A DNA stretch of 56,366 nucleotides from a virus: positions 1-56,366 of IMG/VR virus record IMGVR_UViG_3300037840_000311; one strand, 5' to 3'. Positions 6,488-14,945 of this stretch are shown one piece after another. The notes under the pieces were generated by a model that did not search any database, had not been told where the DNA came from, and saw only the letters and a program-made list of their open reading frames with translations. The position numbers and the translations under genes were made by a program. Position 1 is the stretch's first letter. The number at the start of each line of letters is the position of its first letter.

Positions 6488-7273
6488 GTGAAACCCCGCG
6501 CTGTGGACCTGTTTTGCTGTGCAGGGGGAGCGACCCGCGGTCTACAACTCGCCGGCTTCCACGTAACCGGAGTGGACTGGAAACCCCAGCGGCACTATAT
6601 TGGTGACGAATTTCACCAGGCCGATGCGCTCACTTTTCCGCTTAACGGATTCGATTTTATCTGGGCCAGCCCGCCGTGTCAGAAATTCACTGCGCTACGC
6701 CACATGCCCACCGCGAAAGAATATCCTGACCTGATACCGGAAACGCGCGCCCGGCTTGTCGCTTCCGGGATACCTTACGCGATTGAGAACGTAGAAGGAG
6801 CGCCGCTGGGTGAAAGTGGATACTTGATAATGCTCTGCGGAACCATGTTTGGGCTTCAGACCGCGGACGGCCGCGCGGAACTCCGGCGCCATCGGCTCTT
6901 TGAAACCAGTTTTTCGATTCCGCTCCGTCCTGCCTGCCAGCATGGACACGTTCCGATTTTGACCGTGTGTGGACACACCCCGGTGGATAACCCGCGCACG
7001 ATCTCAGTTACCGGCACAGGCGGCCGCAAAGGTGGGATGAAGGGAAGGGTAATACGTTCTATCACCGTGACTGGCAACACACCGCAAACGAACACCGTCC
7101 GAAACCGTGAACGGCAAACTTTTACAGTCCAACAGGCCCGTGAAGCCATGGGAATCGACTGGATGCCGATGAGCGCCTTGTCGCAGGCTATTCCGCCAGC
7201 CTACGCGAAATTTATCGGCCGCCAAACTCTGGAATGGATCGCCGATCAATCCCCAGCGCTCTCGAAACCCTGA
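6488..7273 (+). CDS. C5-cytosine DNA methyltransferase
   Basis: This 261-residue enzyme transfers a methyl group from S-adenosylmethionine to C5 of cytosine in DNA. The order of motifs is canonical: motif I DLFCCAGGATRGL (7-19), motif IV with the catalytic cysteine SPPCQ (61-65), motif VI ENVEG (100-104), motif VIII RRHRLFET, and motif X SQAIPPAYAKFIGRQ near the end. The target-recognition part between VIII and X is short. There is no matching restriction endonuclease nearby, so it is probably an orphan enzyme that protects the replicon or regulates its genes. It starts with GTG. Confidence 0.93.
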   Translation: MKPRAVDLFCCAGGATRGLQLAGFHVTGVDWKPQRHYIGDEFHQADALTFPLNGFDFIWASPPCQKFTALRHMPTAKEYPDLIPETRARLVASGIPYAIENVEGAPLGESGYLIMLCGTMFGLQTADGRAELRRHRLFETSFSIPLRPACQHGHVPILTVCGHTPVDNPRTISVTGTGGRKGGMKGRVIRSITVTGNTPQTNTVRNRERQTFTVQQAREAMGIDWMPMSALSQAIPPAYAKFIGRQTLEWIADQSPALSKP

Positions 7274-7307
7274 AACCTGCCCCGACCGGCGAACGGCGGT
7301 TTATCCC
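7264..7307 (+). repeat. Gene-junction element, B form (3' half)
   Basis: GAAACCTGCCCCGACC followed by GGCGAACGGCGGTTTATCCC. It follows the methyltransferase gene directly and overlaps its last codons. Confidence 0.8.
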
Positions 7308-7416
7308 TAATCCCAGTTCGTGAAAACCTCCAGCCCAATTCGAAAACACGTCCACTGGAGTTCTTTTTCAAAAACTTTATCTATATTGTCTTTAAGAAGT
7401 AAGCGTAAGAACCGAG

Positions 7417-7425
7417 TGTGGATAA
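7417..7425 (-). promoter_or_regulatory. DnaA box
   Basis: TGTGGATAA on the plus strand is TTATCCACA on the minus strand, a perfect match to the strong bacterial DnaA-binding consensus. It is flanked by AT-rich DNA. Confidence 0.6.
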
Positions 7426-7461
7426 AAAAATTCCTCTTGCCGAAACACTGGGAGTGGGTGT

Positions 7462-7569
7462 ATGTTGGGTGAGTTGAAAATGCTACCAGAAAGCAAAAAG
7501 GCCCAAGCGGTTAAACATTTCCCAATGTCCGCAAGAGCCTTCCTGAACAACAATGCCACCTTATCATAA
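7462..7569 (+). CDS. Possible 35-aa peptide in the origin region
   Basis: The ATG at 7462 has GGGAG seven bases upstream. The peptide begins MLGELKMLPESKKAQAVKHF and ends NNNATLS, helical and basic. It could be a short regulator of the replication genes, or only a chance open frame. Confidence 0.3.
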   Translation: MLGELKMLPESKKAQAVKHFPMSARAFLNNNATLS

Positions 7570-7611
7570 ATCACGAGCCTACGCAAGTAGAAAAACCTGG
7601 GGGTTTCCCCA

Positions 7612-8622
7612 GTGACTACAACCGAACCCATCCAAACAGGCATAACTGGCAACTGGACAAGGGTGAGGCCGGCATTCTTCCGAGGATTGGCGAAGCGGCT
7701 TGAATACGCCGAGGATAAATGCTTTGGCTTAATTCTCCAATCAACCGTAGGCCGTGGCCGTGGCAGTTGGGAAAAAGTCACCTGGAAACGATTCTGCGAC
7801 GTGGCCGGCGTGACCCGGCGAAGGTGTGAGCAAGCGATCGCGTCACTACTCGGAAAAGAGGATCCAGACCAACCAGGTCTCTATTTTGAAGGCATCATCC
7901 GCCAACGAAAAGCGGCAACGGGCGGATTTGAATACTCGATAGCAGCACGGCCAGAAGGCGATCAAACAGGAATTGCAAAGTGCCGAAATTGCGGAACCAC
8001 CGGCGAAGTGGACCTCGACCTTGATTTCATCCCCGTACCCCACACGTTCTTTCTAAATCTCCCACTATCCTGCGATCACGGCATGTACCTTGTGGTAAAA
8101 ACCGTCGTAGAGCGGACGATGCGATGGGACAAGGAAACCAAGCAAATCGTCGTGATCCCCTGCGAGATCACGATAGAGGAATTCGAGCGGGCCACCGGCA
8201 AGAAGCGCAGCGAGATTTTACAGGACCTCGCGAAAGTCCAGGCGGAAGGCTACCAGTTCATCGGATCGGAAAAGATCGGACGGACCAATCGGTATTGGGC
8301 ACGGCCGGAAAACTTCGCATCGGCCCCGGCGCGGGCGGCTCGAGAAGTGAAACAGCCGAAAATACGAAAGAAACGGGAAACCCAAAAGGCTGAAAAGCCA
8401 GCGCAACCCGTTGAACCCACAAAGACCATACGTCCAGTTGAGTTCATAACCGTACCATGTGGAGTTTGCCGGCATTGCCAGTGCTATGGACCTGTGGATA
8501 TCGTGCCAGAGTCGGAAAAAGCGACCCGGAAGCCGCTGGAGCGGGCGCGAGCGGGTCCAATTCTACAGCCGTGGTCGAATTTACCCACCTTAGATAAGCC
8601 GATTTGGAAAAAGGAAGCCTGA
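7612..8622 (+). CDS. Winged-helix replication initiator or helicase loader
   Basis: The protein has 336 residues from a GTG start. Residues 20-110 look like a winged-helix domain (WEKVTWKRFCDVAGVTRRRC is its recognition-helix region). A Cys pair (CRNC) near 125 and a second helix-turn-helix-like region follow (IPCEITIEEFERATG, residues about 180-240). A basic Lys/Arg/Pro linker and a Cys cluster (CGVCRHCQC, about 285-293) complete the protein. Directly upstream of DnaB and beside a DnaA box, it best fits an origin-binding initiator or helicase-loading protein analogous to phage O or DnaD-like proteins. No close family is recognised. Confidence 0.6.
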   Translation: MTTTEPIQTGITGNWTRVRPAFFRGLAKRLEYAEDKCFGLILQSTVGRGRGSWEKVTWKRFCDVAGVTRRRCEQAIASLLGKEDPDQPGLYFEGIIRQRKAATGGFEYSIAARPEGDQTGIAKCRNCGTTGEVDLDLDFIPVPHTFFLNLPLSCDHGMYLVVKTVVERTMRWDKETKQIVVIPCEITIEEFERATGKKRSEILQDLAKVQAEGYQFIGSEKIGRTNRYWARPENFASAPARAAREVKQPKIRKKRETQKAEKPAQPVEPTKTIRPVEFITVPCGVCRHCQCYGPVDIVPESEKATRKPLERARAGPILQPWSNLPTLDKPIWKKEA

Positions 8623-8625
8623 ACC

Positions 8626-9939
8626 ATGTTTGACCGGCCCTTGCCGCAGGATATCCCCGCCGAAAAACTGATCCTAGGATCGCTGATCCTAGACCATGCG
8701 GCGCATGCGGAAGTTTTCAACTTGATCCAGCCGGAAGACTTCACCCTGGAAAAACACCGGCGCATCTTTGGCGCGATGAAGGCGATGGACTCGACAGGGG
8801 ATGTAATCGACCGAATCACTATTGCGAGGCGGCTGGACGATCTAAAACAATTGCAATCGATAGACGGACTAGCGTATCTCGTCTCGCTTGACGACGGGCT
8901 CCCGCAAATTCCACACCTCGATTCCTACGTCGAAATCATCCGCGAGAAAGCGGCGCAGCGTAAAATCATCCTACTTGCTCAACACCTAATGAACCAAACG
9001 ATGGCGCGGGACACGGACGCCGCAGGTCTGGTTTCGCTCGCCGAACAGATGTTGATGGATGTCAACTACAAAGCCGACGAGACGGCGGAAACCCTGAAAC
9101 CCGGCGAAGTGGTGGAGCAAGAAGGGGGAATCGAAAAGTTCCTCTATCCCACTCCGGGAGTCGCTACACCATGGGCGCGGTTTTCTGAAGTGACCGGAGG
9201 TTATCGCCGTGGCGAACTCTTTATCATCGCCGGCAACCCGTCTATGGGAAAGAGCGCTCTGGCGATGCAGATCGCCATGAAGGTAGCGGAGGAAAGCCTA
9301 GGTGTCAATGTTTTCAGTTTGGAAATGTCGCGCGTGTCCTGGGTGAAGCGGATGGCCTGTTACAAAGCCCGCGTCGATGGAGCAAAACTACGAGCTGGCT
9401 ACCTCAACAAGGAAGAACGCGACCGACTCCGCATCGCTATCAACGCGATTTCAGGCTGGCCCCTTTGGATTGCGGAACACGGAATCTCGACGGTGCCAGC
9501 GATCCGTTCCGCACTTCGCAAGAGGCGCGCGAAGCAGGATATTTTCATGGTAGTAGTCGATTACCTTCAACTTTTGCAATCGATAGGCAAGCACTCCAAC
9601 CGAAGCAACGAGGTATCGGAAATCACGCGTCAGTTGAAATTGATGGCGGTCGATGAAAAAGTGAACATGCAAGTCCTGTCGCAGTTGAACCGCGACAACA
9701 TGAAAGAGCGCCGGCCGCCAGAACTGCGAGACCTCCGGGAATCAGGATCGATCGAGCAGGATGCCGACGCGACAGCGTTCGTGTGGCGCCCGGAAATGCT
9801 GTTTCGGGACCGCGAAGACCTCCGCGGCGAAGCGGAGTTGATTCTAGCCAAGCAGCGGAATGGCCCAACTGGGAAAATCAGGCTGACGTGGTTAGGACAT
9901 CTTACGGCCTTTGAAAATCGAGCAGAGGATACCGAATGA
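8626..9939 (+). CDS. dnaB: Replicative DNA helicase, DnaB family
   Basis: This is a 437-residue hexameric 5'-3' helicase. The N-terminal domain (residues 1-150) begins LPQDIPAEKLILGSLILDH, typical of DnaB. The RecA-like motor has Walker A GNPSMGKSALAMQ (from residue 203), motif H1a FSLEMS, Walker B VVVDYLQLLQ (around 308-317), a QLNRDN segment and RESGSIEQDADATAFVWR. It would unwind the template at the replication fork and recruit primase. No polymerase or primase is present, so replication relies on host enzymes. The stop overlaps the ATG of the next small gene. Confidence 0.96.
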   Translation: MFDRPLPQDIPAEKLILGSLILDHAAHAEVFNLIQPEDFTLEKHRRIFGAMKAMDSTGDVIDRITIARRLDDLKQLQSIDGLAYLVSLDDGLPQIPHLDSYVEIIREKAAQRKIILLAQHLMNQTMARDTDAAGLVSLAEQMLMDVNYKADETAETLKPGEVVEQEGGIEKFLYPTPGVATPWARFSEVTGGYRRGELFIIAGNPSMGKSALAMQIAMKVAEESLGVNVFSLEMSRVSWVKRMACYKARVDGAKLRAGYLNKEERDRLRIAINAISGWPLWIAEHGISTVPAIRSALRKRRAKQDIFMVVVDYLQLLQSIGKHSNRSNEVSEITRQLKLMAVDEKVNMQVLSQLNRDNMKERRPPELRDLRESGSIEQDADATAFVWRPEMLFRDREDLRGEAELILAKQRNGPTGKIRLTWLGHLTAFENRAEDTE

Positions 9940-10112
9940 CCGACGACGAGCAATACGCCGATGAAAAACTGATCGAAGCGAAAGACCTTATTAAACTCGG
10001 CTTTGGAGCACTCAACCCGGCGCCCAAGGAACCATCAGCCGTAGCGATTCTGGCGGTACTCGATTCCATCGACGCAGCCCGGAAGGCGCTGAAAGAGAGG
10101 ATGCCGGCATGA
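9936..10112 (+). CDS. Small hypothetical protein (58 aa) downstream of DnaB
   Basis: The ATG overlaps the DnaB stop (ATGA) and the TGA overlaps the next ATG. The product is acidic and helical (MTDDEQYADEKLIEAKDLI, then AVLDSIDAARKALKERMPA). Both ends are translationally coupled inside the replication operon, which is the chief evidence for it. The function is unknown. Confidence 0.6.
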   Translation: MTDDEQYADEKLIEAKDLIKLGFGALNPAPKEPSAVAILAVLDSIDAARKALKERMPA

Positions 10113-10429
10113 GCGAGCATCAATGTCACGCAGTGGGATGCGCCGCTCTTGTTCCGCCCAAAATGCACATGTGCCTAAAGCACTGGCGCATGGTTCCAGA
10201 AGCCGTCAGGAATCTCATCTGGAAGCATTACCGACCCGGCCAGGAGATCGACAATCAACCATCGCTCGAATACATCATGACGGCCTTCGTCTCGATTTCA
10301 TGCGTTGCGCTGAAAGAAGGGCAACCGTTGCCCAAGTTGACGCAACGATTAAATAGTTTGGAGTTTGGCCGCGACACTTTGCCCGATTCGGAATCGGTAT
10401 TGCGCGAAGATCAGGAGAGCGCTTCGTGA
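10109..10429 (+). CDS. Phage hypothetical protein with Cys/His N-terminus (106 aa)
   Basis: The product starts MSEHQCHAVGCAALVPPKMH and continues MCLKHWRMVP, giving a Cys-Cys-Cys-His set within the first 25 residues typical of a small zinc-binding phage protein. Helices follow (EAVRNLIWKHYRPGQEI). Proteins of this type are common beside phage replication genes, but their role is not known. The last 33 bases (ATTGCGCGAAGATCAGGAGA and onward) are nearly repeated at the end of the next gene. Confidence 0.65.
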   Translation: MSEHQCHAVGCAALVPPKMHMCLKHWRMVPEAVRNLIWKHYRPGQEIDNQPSLEYIMTAFVSISCVALKEGQPLPKLTQRLNSLEFGRDTLPDSESVLREDQESAS

Positions 10430-10614
10430 CGCCAAGAGAGGCAGTTATCGAACTTGAGCGAGCCATAGCCCAGGCGATTGTAAAATACGAGATTGCCGTA
10501 CCAAGCGGCATTTGTATCGGCATTTTTGTAGACAGGCAGGCCGATGGATTCAAGGTGAAACCCCGCCTAAAAACACGTCCGGCATTGCGCGGAGATCAGG
10601 AGAGTGTTTCGTGA
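10426..10614 (+). CDS. Small hypothetical protein (62 aa)
   Basis: The GTG start overlaps the preceding stop. The product begins MTPREAVIELERAIAQAIVK, a helix followed by a short strand region (ICIGIFVDRQADGFKV). Its 3' end (10582-10614) repeats the 3' end of the previous gene (10397-10429) with few changes, so both genes encode the similar endings REDQESAS and RGDQESVS and supply the same GGAGAG-type ribosome-binding site. The function is unknown. Confidence 0.6.
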   Translation: MTPREAVIELERAIAQAIVKYEIAVPSGICIGIFVDRQADGFKVKPRLKTRPALRGDQESVS

Positions 10615-11240
10615 CCCTACCAACACAAGGCCAAGTTGATCCCTATCGGGTGGTAACGTCGCGACTTGGCGACTGGATTCAGACATTCACCGGGCTCGTC
10701 ATGTATCCACTCGATCCGCGACCGGAAGAGATTTGTATCGAAGACATCGCCCACGCCCTATCAAATCTGTGCCGATTCACCGGGCATTGCCGAGAGTTCT
10801 ACAGCGTTGCGGAGCATAGCGTCAGGGTCAGTTATGCCTGCGACCCGAAGGATGCTTTGTGGGGATTGTTGCACGATGCGCCAGAAGCTTATCTTGCCGA
10901 CATGAGCCGGCCCGTGAAGCGATATTCAGAATTTGGCGCGATCTATCGCCAGATTGAAGCGCGGCTCATGGATCAGATCGTTATTAAATTCGGGCTTTCT
11001 CAATTCGGCACGCCGGCCAGCGTGGAGTACGCCGACACCGTTTTACTGATGACTGAAAAGCGCGACCTGATGCACGGCTGCAACAAAGCATGGGAAGACA
11101 CGGCAGAGCCGCTCGAAGATATCATTCGACCGCGCTATCCCTACGATGCGCGCCAGATGTTTTTGAAGCGTTTCCGCCAACTCACAGCCAACGAGCGGAG
11201 CGCCCGCATAGAATCGCCCGATAGCCAACATTCAAAATAG
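10611..11240 (+). CDS. HD-domain phosphohydrolase (YfbR-like 5'-nucleotidase type)
   Basis: I chose the GTG at 10611 because it overlaps the previous stop and follows GGAGAG; the protein then has 209 residues. It carries the metal ligands of an HD phosphohydrolase: SVAEHSV (His 69), LLHDAPEAY (His 88-Asp 89) and a downstream YADTVLL aspartate. The beginning (GDWIQTFTGLVMYPLDPRPE) is typical of YfbR-like proteins that phages carry beside replication genes. It probably dephosphorylates deoxynucleoside monophosphates and so adjusts nucleotide pools for viral DNA synthesis. Confidence 0.88.
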   Translation: MTLPTQGQVDPYRVVTSRLGDWIQTFTGLVMYPLDPRPEEICIEDIAHALSNLCRFTGHCREFYSVAEHSVRVSYACDPKDALWGLLHDAPEAYLADMSRPVKRYSEFGAIYRQIEARLMDQIVIKFGLSQFGTPASVEYADTVLLMTEKRDLMHGCNKAWEDTAEPLEDIIRPRYPYDARQMFLKRFRQLTANERSARIESPDSQHSK

Positions 11241-11252
11241 GAAAACGCGAAC

Positions 11253-14081
11253 ATGGATAAGATTGAAAATCAGAGCTTGGGAGCACCACTCCAAACGGAC
11301 CCGGACCCGTCAGGGCGCGGCGGCATGCGGGAGAACTGCCCATCATGCAAGGTTCACCGCGGACACAAAGCGGGATGCCCACAAGCAAACGAAGTCGCAG
11401 ACCCGGCGGATTACTCCATTGAAGCCTACCGCGAATTCCTCAGAGCAAAATGCAATCTCCCGCAAGAGCTCGGCGTACCCGTCGAACCCGGCGACCTCCC
11501 GCTAACCTTCCCGAGCGGCTTCGAGTTGAAACCCCACCAGGCCGCGGCAATCATCTGGGGAGCAAAAGGCGGCCGGCGCGCGCTGTTTGAATCCTTCGGA
11601 CTGGGCAAGACGGTACAGCAACTCTTGATACTTTGGCTTATCCTTCGAGCACTGGCAAAGAAAGGCCAGAACGGTAGAGCCCTGATCGTGGCGCCGCTGG
11701 GCGTACGCCAGGAATTCATGCGGGACGCGCAGTGCGTCGGAATCGAGTTGAAATTCGTCAGGCGCATTGAAGAGTGCGAAGAGACCGGCATCTACCTCAC
11801 CAATTACGAAACCGTGCGAGACGGCAAACTCGACCCGGCGCAATTCGTCGCCGCGAGTCTTGACGAAGCAAGCATCCTGTCATCCTTCGGCGGTACGAAA
11901 ACCTTCCGCGAATTCATGCGCCTGTTTGAAAGCGTGCCCTACCGCTTCGTGGCGACGGCAACACCGGACCCAAACGAGTACATCGAGCTGCTCGCTTACG
12001 CGGCATTCTTGGGAATCATGGACGTGAGCCAGGCGAAGACGCGGTTTTTCAAACGCGACTCGGTACACGCTGATAAACTTACGCTGCATCCGCACAAGGA
12101 GAAAGAATTCTGGTTTTGGTGCTCCACCTGGGGATTGTTCCTGTATCGCCCGTCAGACTTGGGCTACGACGATACCGGATATGCAGTTCCCCCGCTGGAA
12201 GTCATCAAGCACGAAGTCAAAGTAGACCACTCGACCGCGCCGGAAGAAAAAGACGGCCAAGGAAGAATGTTCCGCGAGGCGTCCCACGGAGTGAGCGAAG
12301 CGGCTCGAGAAAAGCGCGACACCCTACCGGAACGAATCGCGAAGATGGAGGAGATTTTAGAAGCGGAGCCGGAGAAGCATTTCATCATCTGGCATGACCT
12401 CGAAGCGGAACGGCATGCTATTGAGAAAACGGTACCCAACGTGGTCAGTGTGTACGGAGGACTTCGGGCAAAACCGGGAGGCGATGAAGAAATCGCGGAC
12501 GCGGTAGCCAGATTCTCGGATGGGGAGATTCAATACATCGCCGGCAAGCCCGTGATGCTGGGCGCCGGCGTCAACTGGCAGCGGCATTGTGCGGATGCGA
12601 TCTTTCTCGGGATCGGCTTCAAATTCCGCGACTGGATTCAAGCCATCAAGCGTATCCATCGTTTTTTACAGACGCGCACCGTCCGAATCCATCTGATTTA
12701 CGCAGAATCGGAGCGCCTCATCCTCGAGAACCTCATACAAAAATGGGAGCGCCACAAAGAGCAATCGGCGCGCATGAGCGAGATCATCCGCGAGTACGGA
12801 CTCTCCCAGGCGGCAATTCAAAGCGTGCTTGCCCGTGCAATGGGAATCGAACGCGCCGAAGTTCAAACCGAAACCTGCAAGCTGGTGAACAATGACAGCG
12901 TAGAAGAACTCGAAACGATGGCGCCGAACAGCGTCGATTTAGTTCTGACCTCGATACCGTTCAGCACGCAATACGAATATACGCCGTCGTACAACGATTT
13001 TGGACACACGGACGGGAATGAGCACTTTTTCGCGCAGATGGATTTTCTAACCCCGCGGCTTTTGAAAGTCCTGAAACCCGGCCGCGTCTGCGCGATCCAC
13101 GTCAAGGACCGGATCGTCCCAGGCGGCATCACAGGCCTCGGCTTCCAGACCGTGTATCGTTTCCACTCGAAAACCGCCGACCACTTCGAGAAACACGGAT
13201 TCGCCTACATGGGAATGAAGACAATCGTCACCGACGTAGTACGAGAGAACAACCAGACGTACCGCTTAGGCTGGACAGAGCAATGTAAAGACGGTACGAA
13301 AATGGGCGTCGGGATGCCGGAATATCTTCTGATCTTTCGGAAGCCCCCAACCGATACGACCAACGCCTACGCCGACGATCCCGTAGTCAAGCATAAATCG
13401 CTTTGCATCGACAGCGAGACGGGAGAGATCGCGCCCTACGACAAAGACAACCGAAACCAGAACATTATTCCAACATCAGAAGGGAAGGATTGGGAAGAGA
13501 AGACCGGATACTCCCGCGCCCGCTGGCAGTTGGACGCGCACGGGTACGAGCGATCGAGCGGCGACCGGCTCTTGACGGCGGAAGACCTGGAAGGCATCGC
13601 CCATGCTTCGATCTACAAAAAGTACCGGCATCATTCCATGACGACGGTGTACGACTATGAGCACCACGTCGCCATTGCGGAATCGCTCGAAGCGAAAAAG
13701 ATCCTGCCCGTCAAGTTTATGCTCCTGCCCCCGCAGTCCTGGCACCCCGACGTGTGGACCGACATTACCCGAATGCGAACGTTGAACGGGGCGCAATCAG
13801 CGAAGGGAAGGGAGATGCATCTTTGCCCCATGCAGTTCGATTTAGCAAACCGGGTCATACGCCAGTGCTCCCAGGAAGGGGAGACGGTTTTAGATCCGTT
13901 CGGCGGCTTGCACACAGTCGCGTATTGCGCTGTACCGCTCAAGCGAAAGTCAGTCAGCATCGAACTGAACCCGCGCTATCACTTCGATGGAACCGCCTAC
14001 GTGAAACTGGCAGAGCAGAAGCTGAACGCGCCGACTTTGTTCGATATGTCGGAATACTTGCAGCCCGAAGAGGAGGACTAA
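11253..14081 (+). CDS. Fused SNF2-like helicase and DNA methyltransferase
   Basis: This 942-residue protein combines two enzymes. The N-terminal half is a superfamily 2 ATPase: a short zinc-like CPSCKVHRGHKAGC segment (25-38), Walker A SFGLGKTVQQL (about 114-124), a DEAS box (about 204-207), GVNWQRHCADAIFLG (about 439) and QAIKRIHRF (arginine finger, about 463). The C-terminal half is an N4/N6-type methyltransferase with target motif TSIPF near 566 (instead of the usual [DNS]PP[YFW]) and SAM-binding LDPFGGLHTVAY near 879, in the beta-class order. Such helicase-methylase fusions occur in phages and may modify DNA while tracking along it. The atypical motif IV leaves activity uncertain. Confidence 0.88.
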   Translation: MDKIENQSLGAPLQTDPDPSGRGGMRENCPSCKVHRGHKAGCPQANEVADPADYSIEAYREFLRAKCNLPQELGVPVEPGDLPLTFPSGFELKPHQAAAIIWGAKGGRRALFESFGLGKTVQQLLILWLILRALAKKGQNGRALIVAPLGVRQEFMRDAQCVGIELKFVRRIEECEETGIYLTNYETVRDGKLDPAQFVAASLDEASILSSFGGTKTFREFMRLFESVPYRFVATATPDPNEYIELLAYAAFLGIMDVSQAKTRFFKRDSVHADKLTLHPHKEKEFWFWCSTWGLFLYRPSDLGYDDTGYAVPPLEVIKHEVKVDHSTAPEEKDGQGRMFREASHGVSEAAREKRDTLPERIAKMEEILEAEPEKHFIIWHDLEAERHAIEKTVPNVVSVYGGLRAKPGGDEEIADAVARFSDGEIQYIAGKPVMLGAGVNWQRHCADAIFLGIGFKFRDWIQAIKRIHRFLQTRTVRIHLIYAESERLILENLIQKWERHKEQSARMSEIIREYGLSQAAIQSVLARAMGIERAEVQTETCKLVNNDSVEELETMAPNSVDLVLTSIPFSTQYEYTPSYNDFGHTDGNEHFFAQMDFLTPRLLKVLKPGRVCAIHVKDRIVPGGITGLGFQTVYRFHSKTADHFEKHGFAYMGMKTIVTDVVRENNQTYRLGWTEQCKDGTKMGVGMPEYLLIFRKPPTDTTNAYADDPVVKHKSLCIDSETGEIAPYDKDNRNQNIIPTSEGKDWEEKTGYSRARWQLDAHGYERSSGDRLLTAEDLEGIAHASIYKKYRHHSMTTVYDYEHHVAIAESLEAKKILPVKFMLLPPQSWHPDVWTDITRMRTLNGAQSAKGREMHLCPMQFDLANRVIRQCSQEGETVLDPFGGLHTVAYCAVPLKRKSVSIELNPRYHFDGTAYVKLAEQKLNAPTLFDMSEYLQPEEED

Positions 14082-14152
14082 ATTGCAGCGCTCCCACCTG
14101 TCGAAACCTTAGAAAAAGTACCAGCCAACCTATTAAAATCTTCCGAAAGGGA

Positions 14153-14181
14153 TTGACAGACGCAGAGAGTACGGTTATGAT
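14153..14181 (+). promoter_or_regulatory. Consensus-like sigma70 promoter
   Basis: TTGACA (14153-14158), 17 bases, then TATGAT (14176-14181). It lies in the 135-base gap after the helicase-methylase gene and would start a transcript about 28 bases before the ATG at 14217. It is the best promoter match in the window. Confidence 0.8.
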
Positions 14182-14216
14182 CGTCTACGACCATCAGTAA
14201 GGGCATTTGACGACCA

Positions 14217-14450
14217 ATGGTTACAGCCAAAAGACTCGCAGACGGGCGCTATGAGTGCCAGAACTGCTTGAAACGATTTAAGCGTAGCGAATCCAAGAAA
14301 TCCACCATAGAGCCAAAGTTCTGCGGTGACAACTGCCGCAAGGAATTTCACAAGACCGGCGCTCTATCGTTGCGAAAGATTCAGTCTTTCGTGAAGAAGT
14401 GGGTACGGGAAGAGTGGGCCGCTATCAAGGCGGAAGAGGCGCGCGCATGA
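14217..14450 (+). CDS. Small zinc-binding protein (77 aa)
   Basis: Two Cys pairs, CQNC (residues 14-17) and FCGDNC (about residues 39-44), with Lys/Arg between them and a basic helical C-terminus (RKIQSFVKKWVREEWAAIKA), form a single zinc-ribbon-like DNA- or RNA-binding domain. It is the first gene after the strong promoter at 14153-14181, so it may be an early regulator. The stop overlaps the next ATG. Confidence 0.65.
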   Translation: MVTAKRLADGRYECQNCLKRFKRSESKKSTIEPKFCGDNCRKEFHKTGALSLRKIQSFVKKWVREEWAAIKAEEARA

Positions 14451-14662
14451 CGTGGTTTGTCGTGAAACTCGTGTTCAATTTAGCTCTGTTCGTCAGCACT
14501 GGACTGGCAGGCATTCAGGCACTTCGTAACCACACGGATGCCGGATGGGTAGCGGGATTCGTGTTTTGCTCCTCAGGCAGTGCGCTGTTTGGTGCTGCTT
14601 TTTCGCGGCGACCGTTAATAGACGGGCCAGACCGATCCAAGCCGGAGGAGTTGCGCACATGA
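14447..14662 (+). CDS. Small two-helix membrane protein (71 aa)
   Basis: The ATG at 14447 overlaps the previous stop. Two hydrophobic stretches (MTWFVVKLVFNLALFVSTGL, and AGFVFCSSGSALFGAAF) are separated by a short polar turn. The tail (RRPLIDGPDRSKPEELRT) is charged and cytoplasmic-like. No family is recognised. Confidence 0.55.
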   Translation: MTWFVVKLVFNLALFVSTGLAGIQALRNHTDAGWVAGFVFCSSGSALFGAAFSRRPLIDGPDRSKPEELRT

Positions 14663-14943
14663 ACACCACTACGCGGACCTCCCACCGGAAACCTTCGCGC
14701 ACAGCCGCCATTCAACCTAAAAGCATTCTTTCAGAAGCGGCCCAAAAGACTTTCGACGCAGCCCTCAATAAAGCTTACGACCAAGGCGTATCAGATTGTG
14801 AAAACGGCACCCGAGATCATCCCCCTTATGGGTTCTCAGATTTACAACAAGCATGGAGATTAGGATGGTTAGCAGCGAAGCAGCGTAAAGATGGTTTGGG
14901 CTCAACAGCGCAACAAGGTCTGAAGAGAACAGGAGCGCGGTAG
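14659..14943 (+). CDS. Hypothetical protein (94 aa)
   Basis: The ATG at 14659 overlaps the preceding stop. The start is basic (MNTTTRTSHRKPSRTA). The core AAQKTFDAALNKAYDQGVSD and the LQQAWRLGWLAAKQ helix form a small helical domain with a YDQG-x-x-D motif that also recalls YNLGQADRQ of the large protein at 29885. The last codons are encoded by an A-type junction element (14892-14945). Confidence 0.55.
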   Translation: MNTTTRTSHRKPSRTAAIQPKSILSEAAQKTFDAALNKAYDQGVSDCENGTRDHPPYGFSDLQQAWRLGWLAAKQRKDGLGSTAQQGLKRTGAR

Positions 14944-14945
14944 CG
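14892..14945 (+). repeat. Gene-junction element, A form
   Basis: GGTTTGGGCTCAACAGCGC, then AACAAGGTCTGAAGAGAAC, ending AGGAGCGCGGTAGCG. It bridges the end of the 94-aa gene and the ATG at 14946 and contains the AGGAG ribosome-binding site used by the next gene. Confidence 0.75.

Larger units (their letters stand above)
7274..7611. other. Candidate replication origin region
   Basis: This 338-base region before the initiator and DnaB genes has an AT-rich core (7360-7400, with TTTTTCAAAAACTTTATC), a perfect DnaA box at 7417-7425, and a 6-bp GC hairpin (CTGGGG-GTTT-CCCCAG, 7597-7612) overlapping the start of the next gene. A near-perfect box (TTATCCACC, about 6403) and a TGTGGAAAA (about 6421) lie in the HNH-like gene upstream. 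Its position next to replication genes supports an origin; I see no iterons. Confidence 0.45.
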
